From: UBA6100 sp049658145
Lineage (GTDB): Bacteria > Actinomycetota > Coriobacteriia > Anaerosomatales > Anaerosomataceae
Assembly (NCBI GenBank): GCA_049658145.1
Contig: JBASOJ010000100.1
Location: forward strand, 48,648-112,647
Direction: 5' to 3'
Length of the DNA: 64,000 nt
Shown: positions 32,813-40,945 of the stretch, piece by piece
Layout: every line of letters starts with the position of its first letter
Numbering within the stretch: the first letter of the stretch is position 1
Notes under the pieces: model-generated
Database searches by the model: none
What the model saw: only the letters and a program-made list of their open reading frames with translations
Told to the model about the DNA's origin: nothing
Position numbers and translations under genes: made by a program

Positions 32813-33742
32813 ATGGGCGATCAGGACGGCGAGCGCTACGACGTGGTGGTGATCGGCGCCGGGCCGGCGGGGCTCACCGCGGGGATGTACACCTCGCGCC
32901 AGGGCCTCAAGACCGCGATCGTCGGCGGCGAGGTCGGCGGGCAGGCGCTGTGGGCCGGCGAGGTGGAGAACTACCCCGGCTGGCGTCTCGTGACCGGCAA
33001 GGAGCTCGTGCAGAACTTCCGCGACCACGTCTCGCAGTTCGGCGTGGAGTGCTTCGAGGGGCAGCTCGTGAACGCGATCGTTCCCGCCGACGACGGCTAC
33101 GAGGTGTACACGCGCGAGGGCTCCGTGCTCGCCGCGCGCGCGATCATCATCGCCACCGGCAAGGCGCCCAACCGTCTCGCAGTGCCGGGCGAGGCCGAGT
33201 TCGTGGGCCGCGGTGTGTCGTACTGCGCCACCTGCGACGCCGCGTTCTTCAAAGACGCCGACGTGGCCGTGGTTGGCCCGGGCGAGTCGGCCGCCGACGC
33301 GGCGCTCGAACTCGCCATCCTCGGCGCACGCGTCACGCTCATCACCCTGCAGGCACTCAAGGTGCCCGAGTCGATGATGGAGCACATCACGAGCAGCCCG
33401 AGCATCACGCTCAAGACGGGCTGGAAGGTGACCGAGATCGTGGGCGACGAGCGCGTGACCGGCCTGCGGCTGAAGAACCCCAAGGAGGGCACCGAGGAGA
33501 CGATCTCCGTCTCGGGCGTGTTCATCGAGAGCGGGTCGATCGCGGTCTCGGACTACACCGCCGGCATGGTGCAGATGAACGACAAGGGCGAGATCGTCAT
33601 CGACAACCGCGGAGCCACGAGCGCGCCGGGCATCTACGCGGCGGGTGACGTGACCGACACGCCGGGGAAGCAGATCATCATCGCCGCGGGCGAGGGCGCC
33701 CGGGCGGCCATGGCGCTCTCGCGCGACCTCAAGCGCCGTTAG
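32813..33742 (+). CDS. Thioredoxin-reductase-like flavoprotein lacking the usual NADPH motif
   Basis: A 309-residue flavoprotein with FAD site VIGAGPAGLTAGMYTSRQG, redox cysteines in YCATCDAAFF (C138, C141) and the second FAD motif IYAAGDVTDTPGKQIIIAAGEGA. The middle domain has VVGPGESAADAALELA, not GGGDSA, and the HRRxxxR loop that grips the NADPH phosphate is replaced by LQALKVP. It may therefore use NADH, ferredoxin or another donor. AAGGAG precedes the ATG. Its stop overlaps that of the convergent LOG gene by 14 bases. Confidence 0.88.
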   Translation: MGDQDGERYDVVVIGAGPAGLTAGMYTSRQGLKTAIVGGEVGGQALWAGEVENYPGWRLVTGKELVQNFRDHVSQFGVECFEGQLVNAIVPADDGYEVYTREGSVLAARAIIIATGKAPNRLAVPGEAEFVGRGVSYCATCDAAFFKDADVAVVGPGESAADAALELAILGARVTLITLQALKVPESMMEHITSSPSITLKTGWKVTEIVGDERVTGLRLKNPKEGTEETISVSGVFIESGSIAVSDYTAGMVQMNDKGEIVIDNRGATSAPGIYAAGDVTDTPGKQIIIAAGEGARAAMALSRDLKRR

Positions 33743-34457
33743 GCCGCGCGTACGGGCTGCTCAGGATCTGGACCATCGCCTCGTCGATCGAGTCGGTGAT
33801 CCGGATGAGGTCGATGTCTGCGGGCGTGATCGTACCTTCGGCCACCATCCGGCTCTGGAAGAAGTCGATCATCGGTGCCCAGAAGTCGGCGCCCAGCGCC
33901 ACCACGGGGAAGTTGTCGATCTTGTCGGTCTGCATCAGCACGAGCGTCTCGAAGATCTCGTCGAGCGTGCCGAAGCCGCCGGGGCAGGCCACGAACGCCG
34001 ACGAGTACTTGACCATGATCACCTTGCGCACGAAGAAGTGCTCGAACTCCATGAAGCGGTCGATGTAGGAGTTCGGACGCTGCTCGTTAGGGAGGTGGAT
34101 GTTCGCTCCGATCGAGAGGCCGCCGGCCTCCTTGCAGCCGCGGTTGGCGGCCTCCATGATCCCCGGCCCGCCGCCCGTCATGACGCAGAACCCGGCCTCA
34201 CCGAGCGCGCGACCCATCTCGCGCGCCTGCTCGTAGTACTGGTGGCCTTCGCGGAAACGCGCCGAGCCGAAGATGGTGACGCACGGGCGGTCGACCTGCA
34301 TGAACTCGAACCCGCGAAGGATCTCGAGGAAGATGCGCACCGCGCCCTCGACGTTGCCATACTTGCCGTGCTTCCCCGCGAGGAACTCGGCCTCGGTGCC
34401 GCGGACCATCTCCAGCAGCGACTCGTCGAAAGCGCGGTGTCCGTTGGGTTCGTCCAT
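33729..34457 (-). CDS. LOG family nucleoside 5'-monophosphate phosphoribohydrolase
   Basis: A 242-residue Rossmann-type protein with the LOG motifs MTGGGPGIMEAANRG and ACPGGFGTLDEIFETL. The N-terminal 60 residues, with KHGKYGNVEGAVRIFLEILRG, match the longer bacterial TIGR00730 branch. The enzyme hydrolyses nucleotide monophosphates to base plus ribose 5-phosphate. The ATG overlaps the psuG stop as TGATG, linking it to pseudouridine breakdown, where PsuG also releases or forms ribose 5-phosphate. Confidence 0.9.
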   Translation of the reverse strand: MDEPNGHRAFDESLLEMVRGTEAEFLAGKHGKYGNVEGAVRIFLEILRGFEFMQVDRPCVTIFGSARFREGHQYYEQAREMGRALGEAGFCVMTGGGPGIMEAANRGCKEAGGLSIGANIHLPNEQRPNSYIDRFMEFEHFFVRKVIMVKYSSAFVACPGGFGTLDEIFETLVLMQTDKIDNFPVVALGADFWAPMIDFFQSRMVAEGTITPADIDLIRITDSIDEAMVQILSSPYARPNGA

Positions 34458-35401
34458 CACGAATGCCTCCCGGCCATGTGGGTCGTACGCGCGCGCAACG
34501 CGAGCGCCGTGGCTATCTTCGAGGCGACGCGGACGTTCGACCACACGAGCGCCTTGTTCGCCAACTCGCTCTCACCACCCGTGAGATCGTGGATCCGAGC
34601 GAGCAGGAAGGGCGTGACGGCCTTGCCGCGCACGCCGCCCTCGCGCGCTTCGGCGAGCGCCGCCTCGATGATGTCGTCGATCATCGCTTTGTCCAGCGCG
34701 TGCTCCTCGGGGATGGGATTGGACACCAGCACGCCGCCGTGGAGGCCCGTCTCCCACTTGGCCTGGAGCACGGAGGCCACCTCATCGGGTGTGTCGAAGC
34801 GAGCGTCGACCCCGAATCCGGAGTCGCGCGTGTAGAACGCCGGGAACGCGTCTGTCCGGTAGCCGAGAACCGGGACGCCGCGCGTCTCGAGATACTCGAG
34901 CGTGAGACCGATGTCGAGCACCGACTTGGCGCCGGCACACACCACGGCAAGGCTCGTGCGCGCGAGTTCCTCCAGGTCCGCCGAGATGTCCATCGAGCGT
35001 TCGGCGCCACGGTGCACGCCGCCGATGCCGCCGGTCGCGAAGACGCTGATACCGGCCATAGCTGCCACCGCCATCGTGCCCGCCACGGTCGTCGCGCCAT
35101 CGGAGCCGGTAGCGAGCAGCATCGGCAGGTCCCGCCGGCTCGCCTTCGGCGTGTCGCGGTTCGTGCCGAGCCGCTCGATCTCGGCATCGGACAGACCAAC
35201 GGCCAGCTGCCCACCGATGATGCCGATCGTGGCGGGAACGACGCCTTCCTCGCGTGCGATGCTCTCGCACTCGCGCGCCGACTCGACGTTGGCCGGATAC
35301 GGGAATCCGTGCGAGATGATGGTCGACTCGAGCGCCACGACCGGACGCCCGGCATCGAGCGCCTCCTTCACCTCATCAGTGATCCTCAAGTGCGGTCTCA
35401 T
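34457..35401 (-). CDS. psuG: Pseudouridine-5'-phosphate glycosidase
   Basis: A 314-residue IndA/PsuG-fold enzyme that cleaves pseudouridine 5'-phosphate to uracil and ribose 5-phosphate. Landmarks: VALESTIISHGFPYP with catalytic Glu, VPATIGIIGGQLAVGL, KASRRDLP, VFATGGIGGVHRGAE, VCAGAKSVLDIG and VSNPIPEEHALD. It overlaps psuK by four bases (ATGA) and the LOG gene by one. Confidence 0.96.
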   Translation of the reverse strand: MRPHLRITDEVKEALDAGRPVVALESTIISHGFPYPANVESARECESIAREEGVVPATIGIIGGQLAVGLSDAEIERLGTNRDTPKASRRDLPMLLATGSDGATTVAGTMAVAAMAGISVFATGGIGGVHRGAERSMDISADLEELARTSLAVVCAGAKSVLDIGLTLEYLETRGVPVLGYRTDAFPAFYTRDSGFGVDARFDTPDEVASVLQAKWETGLHGGVLVSNPIPEEHALDKAMIDDIIEAALAEAREGGVRGKAVTPFLLARIHDLTGGESELANKALVWSNVRVASKIATALALRARTTHMAGRHS

Positions 35402-36300
35402 CGAGACGCCTCCATTCGTGCGCGCACCGCGTCAGCGGTGATGGTCTCACAAACAGTCCGCTCACATTCGAGCGTGATGGCCGAGAGCGCACTCGCCCAC
35501 TCGGCGATCTGCCTGAATGGCATGCCCAGAGCGAGGCCCCACGCAGCGCCGGCGGTGAACGCGTCGCCGGCACCGGTGACGTTCACGACGTCCGCGCGCG
35601 GCGCCGGCAGCCGGAACGTCTCCTCCCGGGATGCGCACAGCACGCCCGCGGGTCCCATCGTGATGACCACATACCGTATGCCGGCCTCGAGCAGCCGGGA
35701 CGCCGCGCCATCCGGGCCCGCAGCCCCGGAGAGCTCCTCGGCTTCACGCAGATTCGCCTTGAGCACGGAGAGTCTGCCGAGGATCGGCTGCGCCGCCATG
35801 GCCTTGGCCGTCGAGACCGGATCGAGCAGCAGCGGAGCGCGGCCCGCCAGCTCCGCCACGTGCGCGACCGTGGAGCCGTGCATGTTCGTGTCGACCACGA
35901 CCGCATCGGCGCCGGCGAACGCCGCCGGGTCGAGCGAATCGGGCGTGAGCGCGTCGAGCGCGCGCATGTCGTTCACGGCTGCGGCCAGGTCACCGGAGCC
36001 GTCGAGCACGGCGAGATACCGCGAGCCGGGCACACCGTGCGCGCGGACGCTGAACGACGTGTCGATGCCGGCCGCCACACACTCGGCCATCAGCCACTCG
36101 GTCACGTCGTCCTCGCCGAACGCGGTGACGAGCCGCACCTCGGCGCCGAGACGCGCCAGGTTCTCGGCGATGTTGCGGGCCACGCCTCCCGGACTGCTGC
36201 GCACGTGACCGGGATTCGAGTCGCGCCGGGCGAAGCGCCCTGTTGGGATCCCGACGATGTCGAGGTTCGCGCCGCCGACGACCGTGATCCTGGGTCTCAT
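35398..36300 (-). CDS. psuK: PfkB family pseudouridine kinase
   Basis: A 300-residue ribokinase-fold enzyme: N-terminal VVGGANLDIVGIP, substrate motif SSPGGVARNIAENLARLGA, and the PfkB active site VTGAGDAFTAGAAWGL. Adjacency to psuG, with a four-base overlap, points to phosphorylation of pseudouridine. It follows a HAD-like gene by ten bases in a five-gene minus-strand operon. Confidence 0.92.
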   Translation of the reverse strand: MRPRITVVGGANLDIVGIPTGRFARRDSNPGHVRSSPGGVARNIAENLARLGAEVRLVTAFGEDDVTEWLMAECVAAGIDTSFSVRAHGVPGSRYLAVLDGSGDLAAAVNDMRALDALTPDSLDPAAFAGADAVVVDTNMHGSTVAHVAELAGRAPLLLDPVSTAKAMAAQPILGRLSVLKANLREAEELSGAAGPDGAASRLLEAGIRYVVITMGPAGVLCASREETFRLPAPRADVVNVTGAGDAFTAGAAWGLALGMPFRQIAEWASALSAITLECERTVCETITADAVRARMEASR

Positions 36301-36310
36301 GATGCTCCCG

Positions 36311-36781
36311 TCAGGTTCGGAGCGTCGCCATGAGGCGGCGCGGGTCGGCGAGCAGCTGCAGTGCGACCTCGATCGACGGCACCACCACGTCAGCCGCCTC
36401 GAGCGCGGCACGCGAAGCGCCTTCAGGCCCGATCACGCAGATGCCCACCGCGCACGCCTTGAGGACGAGCGCGTCGTTCGCGCCGTTACCTATGGCCACC
36501 ACCGCGTCGGCGCCGAGGTCCTGGACGACCGCGAGCTTGTCGCCCGCCTCCCACCCCGACGCGATCACGTGCACCTCGATGCCGAGACGTTCGCCGAGCG
36601 AGGCGGCCGTGCCATGGGTGTCGGCGGTTATCGCGATGGGCGTGAGCACGCCGGCGAGCGCGGCCAGTCCTTCGGCGACACCGGGCAGAAGCTCGCCGCC
36701 GCCCGCGATGGTGCCATTCACGTCGAGCACGAGGTGCTCGAGTGCGAGCGCGCCGTACCCTGGGATATCGAGTTTCAGCAT
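36311..36781 (-). CDS. HAD-superfamily soluble P-type-ATPase-like protein
   Basis: A 156-residue protein of the COG4087 type (soluble P-type ATPase-like HAD). Motif I reads VLDVNGTIAGGG, motif II ITADTHG, the lysine is in AGDKLAVVQDLGADAVVAIGNGANDALVL, which also supplies the acidic motif region. The second Asp of DxDGT is Asn, as in P-type ATPases' non-phosphatase forms. The ATG at 36781 has GGAGGA upstream. It leads into psuK; its substrate is unknown. Confidence 0.82.
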   Translation of the reverse strand: MLKLDIPGYGALALEHLVLDVNGTIAGGGELLPGVAEGLAALAGVLTPIAITADTHGTAASLGERLGIEVHVIASGWEAGDKLAVVQDLGADAVVAIGNGANDALVLKACAVGICVIGPEGASRAALEAADVVVPSIEVALQLLADPRRLMATLRT

Positions 36782-36839
36782 TCGGCGCTCCTCCACGACG
36801 AGCCTCGCACGCTTGGTCATAACAGTACCCGAACTGCGG

Positions 36840-37697
36840 TCACGGAAGCGCGGAGAGCAGCACCGCGATGACGGCTGTCACCACGCCTACCTTCTGCCAC
36901 ACGTGCAGGCGCTCGCCGAGGAAGACCCGGGCAAGCGTGACCACGACCACCGGAAAGAGCGAACCGAGCACGGATGCGATCGCGAGCGGGCCGAGCCGTA
37001 TCGCCGTGAGCATGGTGATGTTGGCGAGTGCATCGGTGAGACCGGCACCGAGCGTCGGGGCGAGCGCGGTGCGGCCGACCGGGAAACCGCGTCCCAGACG
37101 GTACGCGAGCGTCACCGCCACGAGGATCGAGACTGCACGAGCCGAGAGCACCGGGGTGAGGCCGCTTTCCGCAGCCGTGAAGGACAGGGCGATGAACGCG
37201 CACGAGAAGCCGACGCCCGAGAGCATCGCGAGCGCGAGCGCGCGGCGCGGCTGATACGCGTGCACGGGCTCGTGGAGTTGCTCGTCCGGCGCGATGCTCA
37301 CGATCACGATCGCCACGAGGGCAAGCACCATGCCCGCGATGGTGAGCGGCGCGAGCGTCGTGCCGGTCGCCAGGTCGTAGATGGCCGGCAGCGAGGCGGA
37401 GAGCGCTGCTGAGACTGGCGCGACGATGCCCATGCGCCCCACCGCAAGCGCACCGAAGAGCGAGATCACACCCGCCACGCCCGCGAGGCCGGAAACGGCG
37501 CCCCAGAGCAGGTCGGCGCTCGTGGGATGCGCGGCGGGGAGCAGTAGCACCGCCACGGCCATGAGTACGATCGAGAGCAGGTGTGACGTGCCGGTGACCG
37601 CATAAGCCGAGTCACGGCGCGTAGCGACGCCGCCGAGGAAGTCGCCCACGCCGAACAGAAGCGAGGTCGAGAGCGCGAGAATGATAGTCGTGGTCAT
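36840..37697 (-). CDS. EamA/DMT-family transporter
   Basis: A 285-residue protein with ten predicted helices in two EamA repeats (ALSTSLLFGVGDFLGGVATRR... and ALAMLSGVGFSCAFIALSFTAA...), ending ARVFLGERLHVWQKVGVV, the typical C-terminal repeat signature. It is upstream of the HAD and pseudouridine genes by about 60 bases; nucleoside or metabolite transport for that pathway is possible. The start at 37697 lacks a strong ribosome site; 37721 is an alternative. Confidence 0.85.
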   Translation of the reverse strand: MTTTIILALSTSLLFGVGDFLGGVATRRDSAYAVTGTSHLLSIVLMAVAVLLLPAAHPTSADLLWGAVSGLAGVAGVISLFGALAVGRMGIVAPVSAALSASLPAIYDLATGTTLAPLTIAGMVLALVAIVIVSIAPDEQLHEPVHAYQPRRALALAMLSGVGFSCAFIALSFTAAESGLTPVLSARAVSILVAVTLAYRLGRGFPVGRTALAPTLGAGLTDALANITMLTAIRLGPLAIASVLGSLFPVVVVTLARVFLGERLHVWQKVGVVTAVIAVLLSALP

Positions 37698-37796
37698 GCC
37701 GCCCAGGATACCGCACCCCATCGGGCCGAACGCGAGCAGCCAGGCGCGGACGGCCTCACCGGTGCCGAGAGACCATCGTCCTGCCGAGTCCCGCCA

Positions 37797-38164
37797 TCAC
37801 CCCTGCGCCGTGATGATGCCGTGGTCCTGCAGCAGCAGCCCCGCTATCGATGCGACGAGATTCTCCGCACTCAGCTTCTTGGCCACGCGCGGCTCGTAGA
37901 GCTCGACACACATCCAATGCGTGCGCGGATCGGCAGGTACCGGAGATGGCGGCGCATCGCATCGCGCACCGGCGTCGCCATCCGGAACCAGTGCACCGGG
38001 AGCCCGATGCCGACGATATCGCACTCTGTGGCATCGGGCGGCCGACCCTCCCGCAGGTCGTGCTCGGCCACGTCAACACCCGAGGCCCGCAGCCCCTCGC
38101 CGATACTCCCGGCGACTCACCGGGTCGCGCCCGTGACAGAGTAGAAGACGACCAGCGCTCGCAT
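37797..38164 (-). pseudogene. Flavodoxin family, disrupted by a stop and a frameshift
   Basis: The gene starts MRALVVFYSVTGATR, a flavodoxin FMN phosphate loop, then meets TGA at 38117-38119. The same frame continues with VAGSIGEGLRASGVDVAEHDL and CDIVGIGLPVHWFRMATPVRD, the second FMN loop. Near 37920 the frame changes and the C-terminus appears as ELYEPRVAKKLSAENLVASI. The total is shorter than the usual 140-150 codons. This is a decayed gene, upstream of and divergent from the TipA-type regulator. Confidence 0.8.
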
Positions 38165-38238
38165 GGCCGTGCCCCCCAGCGACAGCACGGATGCGCGGCC
38201 GCTGTAGCAGGGGCTAGACCCACTTCGGCGCAGGACGC

Positions 38239-38269
38239 TTGACCCTCACGTAGCGTGAGGGTCTATCCT
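38239..38269 (+). promoter_or_regulatory. MerR-type promoter with 19-bp spacer and operator
   Basis: TTGACC (38239-38244) and TATCCT (38264-38269) are 19 bases apart, the long spacer that MerR activators untwist. Between them lies a perfect 10-bp inverted repeat, GACCCTCACG-TAG-CGTGAGGGTC (38241-38263). The gene downstream is itself a MerR protein, so autoactivation is expected. Confidence 0.88.
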
Positions 38270-38290
38270 CCGCTTCGGAGGTGAACGCCG

Positions 38291-39073
38291 ATGACTGGAA
38301 GCGATCGACGCAGAGAGCCGCTCACGGTGAGCGAGGTCTCCCGTCTGGCGGGTGTGAGCGTGCGAGCGCTCCACCACTACGATGAGATCGGACTGCTCGT
38401 GCCCTCGGGCCGCACCGACGCGGGCTACCGGCTCTACAGCCGCGACGACCTCGATCGCCTGCAGGAGATCCTGCTCTTCCGGGAGCTCGAGATCTCGCTT
38501 GAAGACATCGCGGTGCTCCTCGCGGGAGGCGCGTTCGACCGGCGCGCGGCGCTCGAACTGCAGCGCGAGATGCTGATGCAGAAGGCGGTCCGTATCGAGG
38601 CGCTCATCACCTCGGTGGAGCGGGCCATCAATGCCGAAAGGACAGGTGGACGCATGACGAAGGAAGAGACGTTCGAGGTCTTCGGCGACTTCGACCCCAC
38701 CGAGTACGAGGACGAGGTGAAAGAGCGCTGGGGTGAGACCGACGCCTACAGGGAGTCGGCGCGACGCACCGCGCGCTACACCAAGACCCACTGGGAGCGC
38801 TTCAAGGCCGAAAGCCGGCAGATCGGCACGGACACGGCGCGGCTGATGGACGAGCGCGTGCCGGCCGACGACCCGCGCGCGATGGACCTCGCCGAGCAGG
38901 CACGGCTGCAGATCGACACGTGGTTCTACCCGTGCTCGCGCGAGATGCACGTGAACCTCGCCGAGATGTACATCGCCGACCCGCGCTTCACAGCGACGTA
39001 CGAGAAGATCCGCCAAGGGATGGCTCGGTACTGGCACGACGCGATCCTGGCGAACGCCGCGCCGGAGCGGTAG
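38291..39073 (+). CDS. MerR-family TipA-type regulator with TipAS domain
   Basis: A 260-residue regulator. Residues 10-80 are the MerR domain (LTVSEVSRLAGVSVRALHHYDEIGLLVPS...YRLYSRDDLDRLQEI), followed by a coiled dimer helix. From about residue 125 is a TipAS drug-binding domain (FGDFDPTEYEDEVKERWG) with the conserved Cys in FYPCSREMHVNLAEMY. TipAL proteins bind thiopeptide and other antibiotics and activate their own promoter, and the matching promoter is present upstream. Confidence 0.93.
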   Translation: MTGSDRRREPLTVSEVSRLAGVSVRALHHYDEIGLLVPSGRTDAGYRLYSRDDLDRLQEILLFRELEISLEDIAVLLAGGAFDRRAALELQREMLMQKAVRIEALITSVERAINAERTGGRMTKEETFEVFGDFDPTEYEDEVKERWGETDAYRESARRTARYTKTHWERFKAESRQIGTDTARLMDERVPADDPRAMDLAEQARLQIDTWFYPCSREMHVNLAEMYIADPRFTATYEKIRQGMARYWHDAILANAAPER

Positions 39074-39100
39074 AGCACGGGCGACCTTCGGGCGCGCGCT

Positions 39101-39409
39101 TCAGACGAGTGCGCGCCCGATCGTGTACCCGGCGCCGGCACCGATGAGCGCGGCGCTCACGCTGGCGAGCACGTACCCCGCCGCAGTGAGCCCGTCACCC
39201 TGCTGAGCGAGCGACAGGGTCTCCTGCGAGAAGGTCGAGAAGGTGGTGAACCCACCCAGCACGCCGACCCCTATGAAGAGTCGCCACTGCTCGGCGGTCT
39301 CCCCCTCGGGAAGCACCGCCATCAGCAAGCCGAGCGCGAAGGCGCCGGCGACGTTCACTCCGAAGGTGTGCCAGGGGAAGGCGGTCGACACCGCTGCGCT
39401 TCGCCGCAC
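39101..39409 (-). pseudogene. crcB: FluC/CrcB fluoride channel, N-terminally truncated
   Basis: Frame of 102 residues retaining the FluC core: FPWHTFGVNVAGAFALGL with pore Asn, the signature GGFTTFSTFSQET, and a last helix ending AGAGYTIGRALV. The first helix, normally with GGxxGAxxRY (about 25 residues), is missing; the frame begins at a GTG six bases after the csp terminator stem. Dual-topology channels need four helices, so function is unlikely unless an unusual start is used. Confidence 0.65.
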
Positions 39410-39415
39410 AAAGAA

Positions 39416-39439
39416 GAGCGGCCCCTATCGGGGCCGCTC
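39416..39439 (-). terminator. Terminator of the cold-shock gene
   Basis: A perfect 10-bp stem (GAGCGGCCCC with GGGGCCGCTC) with a TATC-type loop, followed on the minus strand by TTCTTTG. It lies 27 bases after the csp stop and directly before the truncated crcB frame. Confidence 0.9.
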
Positions 39440-39465
39440 CCTGTGGTGTCATGTTGAGCCGAAGG

Positions 39466-39669
39466 CTAGAGCTTGCGAACGTTGCTCGCCTGCATCTTGC
39501 CGTTCTGGCCGGCGGTGACGTCGAACTCGACAGCCGCGCCTTCGTCGAGGGTCTTGAAGCCCTCGCCCTGGATCTCGGAGAAGTGGACGAACAGATCGTC
39601 GCCATCCTCACGCGAGATGAAGCCGTAGCCCTTGTCCGGATTGAACCACTTGACGGTACCCTGTGCCAT
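39466..39669 (-). CDS. Cold-shock protein (CspA family)
   Basis: A 67-residue single-strand nucleic acid-binding beta-barrel with RNP1 KGYGFISRE, RNP2 DLFVHFSEI and start GTVKWFNPDKG. The long leader (39670-39925, shared with the divergent gene) has small GC hairpins, including GGACC-TCCTCT-GGTCC at 39758-39773 whose loop hides an AGGAGG on the minus strand, and a GCCC/GGGC hairpin at 39685-39696 near the start. Such leaders can control cold-induced translation; here that is inference. Confidence 0.95.
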   Translation of the reverse strand: MAQGTVKWFNPDKGYGFISREDGDDLFVHFSEIQGEGFKTLDEGAAVEFDVTAGQNGKMQASNVRKL

Positions 39670-39925
39670 GAAACCCATCCTCTCGCCCCGTGGGGCAAAA
39701 CAATTGCGACGCGACTCGTCCCCCGCGAGCCCGCGGGTGTCACGCCGCAGATCCAAAGGACCTCCTCTGGTCCCGCGAAAAGTGTACGCGACGATTCGGC
39801 AACGCGCTAGTCTTCCCGCCTCACACAAGATGAGACAGCCTCTGCTAGAATCCGTGCTCGTGTGTCACCGTCCGGCAGCGGCGACCGTCATCGCACCGAA
39901 CAACACCGATGAAAGGTCCCGCCGA

Positions 39926-40945
39926 ATGTCCGATCTCTCCCGCCGCGCGCTCGATGCGGCTCGGTCCCGCTGGTTCGTGAAGGGCGCCTTCTTCGTCCTG
40001 TTCGTGTGGCTCGCCTCGCGCCTGCTGGCGTTCGCGGCATGGGCCCGGGGCGAGGGACCGTACGTGCCGAGGCCGGAGGCCGTGGCGGGCATCCTGCCCG
40101 TCGGCCACTTCACGAGCTTCTTCGCCTGGGTGAAGGGCGGCGGCTGGGACACGCTGCTCCCGGCGGGCCTCGTCATCATCCTCGCCGCGCTCGCCACCTC
40201 GCTGCTCTTCAAGCGCGGCTTCTGCGGCTGGATCTGCCCCGTCGGCACCGTGTGGGAAGCCGCCGCCGCCATCGGCAGGAAGCTCCTCGGCGGCAGGAAC
40301 CTCCGCCTGCCGAAGTGGCTCGACATCGCGGGCCGCGCGCTGCGCTATGCGGTGGGCGCGATGTTCTTCCTGTTCGTGGGGATGGTCTCGATCCCCGAGG
40401 CGCTCGGCTTCCGCGAGCTGCCGTACATGTGGGTCGCCGATATCAAGATCATCGAGGGCTTCGGGAACCCGCTGTTCCTGATCGTGGCGGCACTAGCATT
40501 CATGATCTCGATGCTGCTCGGCCCGGTGTGGTGCCGGTACGTCTGTCCGCTCGGCGCGCTCTACTCGGTCGTGGGGATGGCGTCGCCGTGTGCGGTCACG
40601 CGCGATGCCGAGACCTGCATCGACTGCTCGCGCTGCACGAAGTCGTGCCATGCGCTCGTCGACGTGCAGCACGCGAGCACCGTGCGCACACCCGAATGCG
40701 ACGGCTGCATGGACTGCGTGGAGGTCTGCCCGGTGGACGGCTGCCTCGAGGCGAAGGTGGCCGGGCGCCTGCGCATCGCACCGTGGGTGTGGCCGCTGCT
40801 CGTGGTGGTACTGTGGTTCGGGATCATCGGGGCGGCAAAGCTCACCGGCGACTGGGACACGACGATCCCCGACGAGACGTTCCGGCAGGTCATCGGCTCG
40901 GGCCTGCTCGAGCAGGAGACACCGATGTTCCGGGAGGCACCATGA
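39926..40945 (+). CDS. NapH-like membrane ferredoxin protein
   Basis: A 339-residue membrane protein with about five helices. Two cytoplasmic CX3CP-type motifs (CGWICPVGTVW and CRYVCPLGALY) and two ferredoxin sites (CIDCSRCTKSCH and CDGCMDCVEVCPVDGC) match the NapH/CcoG/RdxA group that passes quinol or ferredoxin electrons through the membrane. It overlaps the acylphosphatase gene as ATGA. TAGAAT at 39846-39851 is a likely -10 element. The electron partner is unknown. Confidence 0.88.
   Translation: MSDLSRRALDAARSRWFVKGAFFVLFVWLASRLLAFAAWARGEGPYVPRPEAVAGILPVGHFTSFFAWVKGGGWDTLLPAGLVIILAALATSLLFKRGFCGWICPVGTVWEAAAAIGRKLLGGRNLRLPKWLDIAGRALRYAVGAMFFLFVGMVSIPEALGFRELPYMWVADIKIIEGFGNPLFLIVAALAFMISMLLGPVWCRYVCPLGALYSVVGMASPCAVTRDAETCIDCSRCTKSCHALVDVQHASTVRTPECDGCMDCVEVCPVDGCLEAKVAGRLRIAPWVWPLLVVVLWFGIIGAAKLTGDWDTTIPDETFRQVIGSGLLEQETPMFREAP

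Noticed and set aside
38117..38119. TGA in the flavodoxin remnant as a selenocysteine codon
   Set aside because: The position follows the FMN phosphate loop where Lys or Arg is usual, not Cys; there is also a second frame disruption downstream and no visible SECIS-type hairpin right after it.
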